Below are positions 4,960 to 10,943 of a DNA stretch of 10,943 bases, piece by piece (positions within the stretch are counted from its first letter, which is position 1; each line of letters starts with the position of its first letter). The position numbers and the translations under genes were made by a program. The notes under the pieces were generated by a model. The model saw only the letters and a program-made list of their open reading frames with translations. It did no database searches and had not been told where the DNA came from. The stretch lies in the NCBI GenBank assembly GCA_028877005.1, contig JAGWPI010000029.1, positions 1-10,943 on the forward strand, in the 5' to 3' direction. The stretch is from Bacteroidota bacterium (lineage in GTDB: Bacteria > Bacteroidota > Bacteroidia > Chitinophagales > Chitinophagaceae).

Positions 4960-7900
4960 ATGGAGCAAAAAAAACACTGGCAAAGTTTTGGAGAGTTGAA
5001 TAATTCTGAAGGTTATCAGCAATCAGCAAAAGATGAGTTTAAGCAAGATTTACCTGTATGGGAAGATGACAAAGGTTTGTTTGATGCTGCTACGCCACGT
5101 AGAGATTTTTTAAAATACCTGGGTTTTAGCACGGCCGCCGCTATGGTAGCAGCCAGTTGCGAAGTGCCTGTTAAAAAGATTATTCCCTTTGCCAATAAAC
5201 CCGAAGATGTAATTCCGGGCGTTGCTAACTATTATGCAACTACCTATATACAAGATGGGGAAGCAGTGAGTGTATTAGCTAAAGTTAGAGATGGCCGCCC
5301 AATTAAATTAGAAGGGAATGAGTTAAGCCCTATTACCAAAGGCGGAACTTCTGCTAGGGTTCAATCGGCTGTATTAGATTTATATGATACTGCCCGTTTG
5401 CGTTTCCCAACTATTGATGGTAAAGAAACCACTTTTGAAAATATTGATGGTGCTATTGGCAGTGCTTTAAATGGATTGGGTAGTGCTCCGGTGGTAATCT
5501 TAACTACTTCAGTAGTATCACCCTCTTCCAAAGAAGTAATTAACCAGTTTATTGCCAAGCATCCGGGTTCACGCCAAGTAACTTATGATGCAATATCCTA
5601 CAGTGGCATGTTATTGGCTAATGAAGCTACTTATGGTAAACGCACCATTCCTTCTTATCATTTTGATAATGCCAAAGTAATTGTGAGTTTGGGTGCCGAC
5701 TTTTTAGGTACATGGTTAAGTCCTATTGAGTTTGCCAAGCAATATGCAAAAAATAAAAAAATTAATGAGAAGGCGCCGAGCATGAGCAAACATTTTCATT
5801 TTGAAAGTGTGGCTAGTTTAACAGGCTCTAATGCTGATGAACGTTATTTACACCGCCCTTCTGAAACCGGCGCTGTTGCGGTTGCATTATTAAATGCTAT
5901 TAATGGGCAATCCATTAATTTAAGCGATGCTGCTTTAAAAGAAGGCATTCAAAAAGCAGCAGCAGCATTGGTAGCCAACAAGGGTAATGCCTTGGTAGTA
6001 AGTGGAAGTAATGATGTGAATGTTCAAATAGTAGTAAATGCCATTAATGAAGCTTTACAATCCGGCGGTAAAACCATCGATTGGTCTAGTACCTATAACA
6101 CTTACCAAGGTATTGACACCGATTTTGCCCGTTTGGTAGAAGATATGAATGCAGGAAATGTAGGTGCTTTATTAATTATTGGTGCTAACCCTGCTTATAC
6201 TTGGTTTGATAGTGCACGTTTTATTGCGGGCATGAAAAAAGTAAAATTTGCTGTTTCCTTCAGTCCTAAAAACGATGAAACCACACAATTGTGTAAATAT
6301 GTTATTCCCAATCACCATTTCTTAGAAAGTTGGGGGGATGCAGAACCTAAAACCGGTTATTACTCTTTATTACAACCCACCATATATCCTTTATTTAAAA
6401 CGCGCCAATGGCAAGATAGCTTGTTGAAGTGGAATGGTGCAACCACAGATTATTTAGGCTTTTTAAAAACATATTGGAGTACCAAAGCAGGCGGAGAAAA
6501 TGGATGGGATAAGGCATTACAAGATGGCGTACTCAATCCACTTACCGAGCCAGCTATGCTAGGTGCTGCCTTTAATAGTGGTGCTGTTAGCGGTGCATTG
6601 GCCGCAATTGCTGCCAATAAAAAAGGCGGAAAAGTAGAAGTGGTTTTGTACCAAAAAGTAAGTATGGGTGCCGGACAAACTGCTTCTAATCCTTGGTTGC
6701 AAGAAATGCCCGACCCAATTACCCGTGCTACATGGGATAACTATGTAATGATGTCTCCGGCCATGGCCAGAACATTATTAGGGATTGATTTAAATATTGC
6801 ACGTGAAGCAGATAATTATGAAGTAACACCGGAAAAACCGGTAGTAAAAGTTACCGCTAATGGCAAAACAGTTACACTACCTGTATTAATTATACCCGGT
6901 GTTCATCCCGATACCATTGGTATTGCAGTAGGTTATGGCCGTACCAAAGAAATTGGTAAAGCAGCAGATGGCATTGGACAAAACGTATTTCCATTTGCCA
7001 ATATGAGCGGCGCTACTTTAAGTTTTGCAGTAATAGATGCAGCCGTTGAAAAAACCGGAAATACTTATCCTGTAGCATTAATGCAAACCCATAATGTGTA
7101 CGATACACCGCAAGGTAATCGTACAGAGGTAATGAAAGAATTAACCTTAAGTGCCTTTAAAAAGGATCCGGAAGAAATTATTAATGACCGCGAAAAAGAA
7201 TTAGCACCATTTGGTGGGTTAGCTAATTTTGAGAAAGAGGGTACTATTTATCCTTATTTTGACAAACCCGGTATTCACTGGGGAATGAGTGTAGATTTAA
7301 ATTCTTGTACCGGTTGTGGTGCTTGTGTAATTGCCTGCCATGCAGAAAACAATGTACCTGTTGTAGGTAAACCTGAGGTATTGCGTTTTCATGACATGCA
7401 TTGGTTAAGAATTGATCGCTATTACAGTGGTAATCCGGATAATCCTAAAGTGGTTTTCCAACCTTTAATGTGTCAGCAATGTGATAATGCACCTTGCGAG
7501 AATGTATGTCCGGTGGGCGCAACCAACCATAGCAGTGAAGGATTAAACCAAATGGCTTATAACAGATGTATTGGTACTCGTTATTGCGCCAATAACTGTC
7601 CGTATAAAGTACGTCGCTTTAACTGGGCAGATTATACTGGTTCTGATAGCTTCCCCGATAACCAAAAAGGTATTGTGAATGATGTGGTATTAATGATGAA
7701 TGACGGCTTATCGAGAATGGTATTAAATCCGGATGTTACTGTACGGGCACGTGGTGTTATGGAAAAATGTACATTCTGCGTACAGCGTTTACAAGATGGA
7801 AAACTTAAAGCGAAAAAAGAAAGCAGGCCTTTAATTTCCGGCGAAAACAATAAATGGGATGTAAAAACAGCTTGCCAACAAGCTTGCCCAACAGATGCCA

Positions 7901-8067
7901 TTGTATTTGGCAATGTTAATGACTCACATAGTGCCATTACCATTACCCGTCAGGAAAATAAATTAAGGCTCTTTAAATCATTAGAACAATTGCACGTATT
8001 GCCCAATGTAAATTATTTAGCAAAAGTGCGTAATGTAGAAGAAACTGCTGAACAAGCAGAAGGATAA
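4960..8067 (+). CDS. actB: ActB, Tat-type molybdopterin-oxidoreductase-like / iron-sulfur subunit of Alternative Complex III
   Basis: ActB passes electrons from the quinol site in ActC to the hemes of ActA and ActE. The 1035-residue protein joins two modules. A long polar N-terminus leads to a Tat-like RRDFLK (47-52), a hydrophobic stretch and Cys67, a possible lipidation site. Residues from about 70 to 740 resemble a molybdopterin oxidoreductase but, as known for ActB, are expected to hold no Mo cofactor; no N-terminal Cys cluster is visible. The C-terminal ferredoxin-like module has Cys783/786/789/793, Cys838/841/846/850, Cys870/876/880 and Cys937/940 with Cys972/976. The three-cysteine group fits the single [3Fe-4S] cluster known in the complex, beside three [4Fe-4S]. 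In databases such proteins are called TAT-variant-translocated molybdopterin oxidoreductases. The gap to actA is 126 bases. Confidence 0.95.
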   Translation: MEQKKHWQSFGELNNSEGYQQSAKDEFKQDLPVWEDDKGLFDAATPRRDFLKYLGFSTAAAMVAASCEVPVKKIIPFANKPEDVIPGVANYYATTYIQDGEAVSVLAKVRDGRPIKLEGNELSPITKGGTSARVQSAVLDLYDTARLRFPTIDGKETTFENIDGAIGSALNGLGSAPVVILTTSVVSPSSKEVINQFIAKHPGSRQVTYDAISYSGMLLANEATYGKRTIPSYHFDNAKVIVSLGADFLGTWLSPIEFAKQYAKNKKINEKAPSMSKHFHFESVASLTGSNADERYLHRPSETGAVAVALLNAINGQSINLSDAALKEGIQKAAAALVANKGNALVVSGSNDVNVQIVVNAINEALQSGGKTIDWSSTYNTYQGIDTDFARLVEDMNAGNVGALLIIGANPAYTWFDSARFIAGMKKVKFAVSFSPKNDETTQLCKYVIPNHHFLESWGDAEPKTGYYSLLQPTIYPLFKTRQWQDSLLKWNGATTDYLGFLKTYWSTKAGGENGWDKALQDGVLNPLTEPAMLGAAFNSGAVSGALAAIAANKKGGKVEVVLYQKVSMGAGQTASNPWLQEMPDPITRATWDNYVMMSPAMARTLLGIDLNIAREADNYEVTPEKPVVKVTANGKTVTLPVLIIPGVHPDTIGIAVGYGRTKEIGKAADGIGQNVFPFANMSGATLSFAVIDAAVEKTGNTYPVALMQTHNVYDTPQGNRTEVMKELTLSAFKKDPEEIINDREKELAPFGGLANFEKEGTIYPYFDKPGIHWGMSVDLNSCTGCGACVIACHAENNVPVVGKPEVLRFHDMHWLRIDRYYSGNPDNPKVVFQPLMCQQCDNAPCENVCPVGATNHSSEGLNQMAYNRCIGTRYCANNCPYKVRRFNWADYTGSDSFPDNQKGIVNDVVLMMNDGLSRMVLNPDVTVRARGVMEKCTFCVQRLQDGKLKAKKESRPLISGENNKWDVKTACQQACPTDAIVFGNVNDSHSAITITRQENKLRLFKSLEQLHVLPNVNYLAKVRNVEETAEQAEG

Positions 8068-8079
8068 TATAAGTTGTTT

Positions 8080-8126
8080 CAGTAACATGAAATACAGTAT
8101 ACTTTGAAAATGTAAAACAGTTACTG
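8080..8126 (+). repeat. inverted repeat in the actB-actC gap
   Basis: CAGTAAC (8080-8086) and GTTACTG (8120-8126) are perfect 7-base inverted repeats separated by 33 A/T-rich bases. A smaller CCTT-AATA-AAGG hairpin follows near 8128-8139. The long loop makes a stable RNA stem less certain than in the other act gaps. The elements occupy most of the 97 bases between actB and actC. An AGGAG at 8141-8145 lies about 19 bases before the actC ATG, too far for an ordinary ribosome binding site. Confidence 0.3.
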
Positions 8127-8164
8127 CCCTTAATAAAGGCAGGAGCACAAAACAGTAAGAAGCA

Positions 8165-9604
8165 ATGCATTTAAAGTACGAATCACAATTAAGAGAGCCG
8201 TTAGTATATGGCAAGAAAACTTACCATGATGTTACGGAAGAAATTATTCGCCCAATTGAAGCAAAGCCAGGCAAACTTTGGTATGTAGGTTTTTACATAG
8301 CAGTTGCTTTACTATTATTTGGGGTATACAGCGTTTATCGCGATGTTACGTATGGTATTGGCCAATGGAACCTTAATAAAACCGTAGGATGGGGTTGGGA
8401 TATTACCAACTTTGTATGGTGGGTAGGTATTGGTCATGCCGGTACTTTAATTTCAGCTATCTTATTGTTGTTTCGCCAAGGTTGGCGTACCGGTGTAAAC
8501 CGAGCAGCAGAAGCCATGACCATTTTTGCGGTAATGTGTGCCGGGCAGTTCCCTATTTTCCACATGGGTAGGGTTTGGTTGGCGTTCTTTATTATGCCTT
8601 ACCCCAATACCAGAGGACCTGTATGGGTGAACTTTAACTCTCCATTATTATGGGATGTATTTGCCATCTCCACTTACTTTACCGTTTCTGTGTTATTCTG
8701 GTATAGTGGTTTAATACCCGATATGGCAACCGTGCGCGATAGAGCTAAAACCAAACTACGCAAATATTTATACGGAATTGCAGCCTTTGGATGGACCGGT
8801 TCTACCAAACACTGGCAAAGAATAGAATCTTTATCCCTGGTATTAGCAGGTTTAGCTACACCCTTGGTGCTTTCAGTACACACTATTGTATCAATGGACT
8901 TTGCTACTTCTGTTATTCCCGGATGGCATACCACCATATTCCCTCCATATTTTGTGGCCGGTGCGGTATTTTCGGGATTTGCCATGACACAATCACTCTT
9001 GCTGGTGGTTAGAAAAGTATATCATTTAGAAGATTATATTACCATGGGTCACATTGAGGCCATGAATAAAATTATTGTTTTAACCGGTTCTATTGTAGGG
9101 GTGGCTTATTTAACCGAATTGTTTATGGGTTGGTATAGCCAAAGCAAATATGAAGGTTACACTTTCTGGTATAGTAGAGCTAATTTGTTTAGTCCTTATG
9201 GATGGAGTTACTGGGGCATGATGACCTGTAATGTAATGGTACCGCAAATATTTTGGTTGCGCAAAGCAAGAAGAAATTTGTTCATTACCTTCTTTGTCTC
9301 TGTTTTAGTAAACATAGGTATGTGGTTTGAGCGGTTTGTAATTATTGTAACATCAATTTATAGAGACTATTTACCCTCTTCTTGGTCTGTTTATTACAGT
9401 CCTTCAATTTGGGAAATTGGTTTCTACTTAGGAACATTTGGCTTATTCTTCACTTGCTTCTTCTTATTTAGTAAATATGCGCCCGTTATTGCGGTACATG
9501 AAATTAAATATGTATTGAAAACCAGTGGAGAAAGCTATAAATCTAATATGGGTTCTATTGAAAAAGAACCCGTGGAAGAATTTGCACATGAATATGCACA
9601 TTAA
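8165..9604 (+). CDS. actC: ActC, NrfD/PsrC-like quinol-site membrane subunit of Alternative Complex III
   Basis: ActC is the integral membrane subunit that binds menaquinol and is thought to take part in proton translocation. The 479 residues show about ten hydrophobic segments, roughly 38-58, 83-103, 117-142, 160-182, 223-245, 260-282, 301-322, 345-364, 371-395 and 414-436, as in NrfD-family proteins. Recognisable stretches are the N-terminal REPLVYGKKTYHDVTEEI, GIGHAGTLISAIL (with His91), FHMGR (His133), WDVFAIST (Asp164) and SMDFATSVIPGWHTTIFPPY (Asp245, His255). The His and Asp residues inside the membrane are candidates for the quinol pocket and proton path, by analogy with solved Alternative Complex III structures. 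The ATG at 8165 gives the usual family N-terminus. It lies 97 bases after actB and 62 before actD. Confidence 0.95.
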   Translation: MHLKYESQLREPLVYGKKTYHDVTEEIIRPIEAKPGKLWYVGFYIAVALLLFGVYSVYRDVTYGIGQWNLNKTVGWGWDITNFVWWVGIGHAGTLISAILLLFRQGWRTGVNRAAEAMTIFAVMCAGQFPIFHMGRVWLAFFIMPYPNTRGPVWVNFNSPLLWDVFAISTYFTVSVLFWYSGLIPDMATVRDRAKTKLRKYLYGIAAFGWTGSTKHWQRIESLSLVLAGLATPLVLSVHTIVSMDFATSVIPGWHTTIFPPYFVAGAVFSGFAMTQSLLLVVRKVYHLEDYITMGHIEAMNKIIVLTGSIVGVAYLTELFMGWYSQSKYEGYTFWYSRANLFSPYGWSYWGMMTCNVMVPQIFWLRKARRNLFITFFVSVLVNIGMWFERFVIIVTSIYRDYLPSSWSVYYSPSIWEIGFYLGTFGLFFTCFFLFSKYAPVIAVHEIKYVLKTSGESYKSNMGSIEKEPVEEFAHEYAH

Positions 9605-9631
9605 CATATAAAGCTGAAAGGCCTTTATATG
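9605..9631 (+). repeat. strong hairpin immediately after the actC stop
   Basis: CATATAAAG (9605-9613) and CTTTATATG (9623-9631) are perfect 9-base inverted repeats around a 9-base loop. The hairpin begins on the base after the actC TAA and ends 35 bases before the actD ATG. The base after the stem is A, and no U-run follows, so it is not a classical terminator. It is the longest perfect stem I found in the window. It could stabilise the upstream actABC message or adjust actD output. Confidence 0.5.
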
Positions 9632-9666
9632 AAAGCATCAAATTATTGAAGACCTAAATTAAATAT

Positions 9667-10257
9667 ATGGCAAAAAAGAAATTTGTTGTAGGCTGTTTTG
9701 ATAATGAGGAAATATTGTTTCCTGCCGTAAAAAAAGTGCGTACAGCCGGTTATAAAATTAGAGATGTGTATACGCCATTCCCTGTGCATGGATTAGACCA
9801 TGCTTTGGGTTTAAGAGAAACCAGCTTACATACTGCAGGTTTTATTTATGGAATTACCGGAACGGCTACAGCTTTAGGAGGCATTAGTTGGATTTTAACT
9901 TATGACTGGCCTTTGAATATTGGTGGTAAACCCCATTTTGCCCTACCCGCTTGGATACCTATTACTTTTGAGTTAACGGTATTGTTTGCAGCGGTAGGTA
10001 TGGTATATACTTTCTGTTATTTGTGCCAATTGGCCCCGTTTGTTAAAAAACACCATTTCCATCCAAGGGCCACAGATGATTTATTTGTGATGGTAATTGA
10101 ATGTACCGATAAAACAAATGTAGATGATCTAAAAGGGTTTTTAACCAATAATGGCGCCATAGAAACAGATGTACAAGTGGCCGAAGAAGGCTGGTGGTGG
10201 GGTCGTTATGATAAAGACGACGAAAAAACTTTAGAAAAAGAAATAGTTGCTGCTTAA
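9667..10257 (+). CDS. actD: ActD, DUF3341 membrane subunit of Alternative Complex III
   Basis: ActD is a small membrane subunit of the quinol:electron-acceptor oxidoreductase and carries the DUF3341 domain. The soluble N-terminal part (1-55) ends in the conserved stretch YTPFPVHGLDHALGLRETSL (35-54). Two hydrophobic helices follow, about 57-78 and 96-119. A soluble C-terminal domain then has VMVIECTD (141-148) and ends in a charged tail. Length (196 residues) and layout are those expected for the family. The subunit has no cofactor-binding motif and is considered structural, packing against ActC and the ActA/ActE side; that role comes from known complexes, not from this sequence. The spacing to actE is 20 bases, so tight co-transcription is likely. 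Confidence 0.94.
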   Translation: MAKKKFVVGCFDNEEILFPAVKKVRTAGYKIRDVYTPFPVHGLDHALGLRETSLHTAGFIYGITGTATALGGISWILTYDWPLNIGGKPHFALPAWIPITFELTVLFAAVGMVYTFCYLCQLAPFVKKHHFHPRATDDLFVMVIECTDKTNVDDLKGFLTNNGAIETDVQVAEEGWWWGRYDKDDEKTLEKEIVAA

Positions 10258-10277
10258 TTAATTTGAACTGATTTACA

Positions 10278-10895
10278 ATGAAAAAACTATCTATTTTACT
10301 CGTTTTAGTTTCTGCAACAGCGCTTTTATTTAGTTGTAGCGATATTAAGCGAAAACCCAACCGTATTTATATGCCCGATATGTTTTACAGTAGGGCATAC
10401 CAAACGTATTCAGATCATAGTAATTTAACTAAAGAAGGTATCTTTTATAATGAAAAACCCGTAGTAGGTACAATAGCTCGTGGTGAAGATATGCCTTTTC
10501 CATTGGCAAAAGATGCACCTGGCGATACCACTAATTATGCCGCTTCTAAGTTGATAAAAAGTCCAATTGACTCTTTAACACCGGCTGAATATGTTGAAAC
10601 AGAAAGACTGTTTTTGGTAAACTGTGCTATTTGCCACGGTCCTAAGTTAGATGGTAATGGCCCATTATATAAGGGTGGTGAAGGGCCTTATCCTGCAAAA
10701 CCCGCCCAATTAGTAGGTGATGCAAAATATGAAGCGATGCCTGAAGGCCAAATGTTTTATTCGGTAGAATATGGCAAGAACTTAATGGGTAGCTATGCCT
10801 CACAATTAAGCAGGCAACAACGTTGGCAAATTATTCGTTATATTAAAATGAAACAAGCCGAAGGAAAAGCTACCAGCGCTACGGCAAGTAAATAA
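10278..10895 (+). CDS. actE: ActE, lipoprotein monoheme cytochrome c subunit of Alternative Complex III
   Basis: ActE is the membrane-anchored monoheme cytochrome c of the complex, placed near the electron exit to a terminal oxidase or soluble carrier. Its 205 residues start with a lipoprotein signal: Lys-Lys, a hydrophobic core and LLFSC with Cys20 as the probable lipidated residue. NPxRIYMPDM-type residues near 28-35 and YxxYSDH near 41-47 are typical of the family. Heme attachment is CAICH (116-120), followed by GPKLDGNGPLYKGGEG. The probable sixth ligand is Met170 in KNLMGSY, ahead of the final helix (about 177-191). The tail is Ala/Ser/Thr/Lys-rich. With the N-terminal domain of ActA, the operon therefore encodes two separate monoheme cytochrome c domains. 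The next gene probably begins 32 bases downstream. Confidence 0.93.
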   Translation: MKKLSILLVLVSATALLFSCSDIKRKPNRIYMPDMFYSRAYQTYSDHSNLTKEGIFYNEKPVVGTIARGEDMPFPLAKDAPGDTTNYAASKLIKSPIDSLTPAEYVETERLFLVNCAICHGPKLDGNGPLYKGGEGPYPAKPAQLVGDAKYEAMPEGQMFYSVEYGKNLMGSYASQLSRQQRWQIIRYIKMKQAEGKATSATASK

Positions 10896-10927
10896 ATAAA
10901 AGGATACTGCATCTATCAACACAATAA

Positions 10928-10943
10928 ATGAGTTACAATGGCA
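10928..10943 (+). CDS. actF: probable start of actF, cut by the window edge
   Basis: An ATG at 10928, 32 bases after actE, opens a frame reading MSYNG before the window ends. A second ATG at 10938, in another frame, opens MA and is an alternative start. In Alternative Complex III clusters actE is normally followed by actF, a multi-pass membrane subunit related to ActC, so this is the expected gene. The identification rests on gene order only, since too few codons are visible. Confidence 0.35.

Noticed and set aside
7632..7943. minus-strand open frame of 103 codons inside actB
   Set aside because: It is antisense to the iron-sulfur cysteine motifs of ActB and is not supported by any domain.
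7973..8214. two overlapping minus-strand frames of 65 codons across the actB-actC junction
   Set aside because: They are hydrophobic only because A-rich plus-strand DNA reads as Phe/Leu codons on the other strand; they overlap the ends of two well-supported genes.
8674..9012. frames of 103 (minus) and 73 (plus) codons inside actC
   Set aside because: Both are out-of-frame readings of a strongly conserved membrane protein.
10043..10360. minus-strand open frame of 105 codons across the actD-actE junction
   Set aside because: It is antisense to conserved actD sequence and the actE lipoprotein signal, with no domain evidence.
1..10943. insertion sequences, CRISPR arrays, tRNA or rRNA genes, toxin-antitoxin or defence genes
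   Set aside because: Read by eye on both strands, I saw no transposase, terminal repeats, spaced direct repeats, tRNA-like cloverleaf, rRNA segment or defence-type domain.

Overview
The window looks like chromosomal DNA of a Bacteroidota bacterium, most likely of the Chitinophagia/Chitinophagaceae type. The evidence is low G+C content, A/T-rich intergenic DNA without strong Shine-Dalgarno sites, promoter-like TTG...TAnnTTTG elements of the Bacteroidota sigma type, and a complete-looking Alternative Complex III (act) cluster in the gene order known from this phylum. The phylum call rests on gene content and motif style, not on a marker gene search.

Left part (1-3293). An edge region without a convincing gene (1-361) holds a perfect FNR/CRP-type palindrome and a -7-like element. 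They lie ahead of a YgiD-like extradiol (4,5-DOPA-type) dioxygenase (362-1195). Next come an atypical short-chain-dehydrogenase-like NAD(P)-binding protein (1301-1972) with its own candidate promoter, and, 24 bases later, an unrecognised exported or lipoprotein-like protein (1997-2668). This pair converges, with a 7-base gap, on purN (2676-3293, minus strand), the GAR transformylase of purine synthesis.

Right part (3294-10943). A divergent regulatory region of about 290 bases separates purN from the act operon. It carries a 12-base perfect palindrome and a good Bacteroidota-type promoter. The operon reads actA (hexaheme: an extra N-terminal monoheme cytochrome c domain followed by the pentaheme part), actB (molybdopterin-oxidoreductase-like domain plus iron-sulfur domain), actC (NrfD-like quinol-site membrane subunit), actD (DUF3341, two membrane helices), actE (lipoprotein monoheme cytochrome c) and the first bases of a probable actF at the right edge. 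Together these encode a quinol:electron-acceptor oxidoreductase that replaces the bc1 complex: quinol is oxidised at ActC, electrons pass through the ActB iron-sulfur clusters to the ActA/ActE hemes, and then to a terminal oxidase or a soluble carrier.

I do not see a new defence, mobile or other unknown system. The points most worth a second look are the perfect FNR-like box upstream of the oxygen-using dioxygenase gene, the added cytochrome domain on ActA, inverted repeats in the three longest gaps between act genes, and the uncharacterised lipoprotein-like gene.
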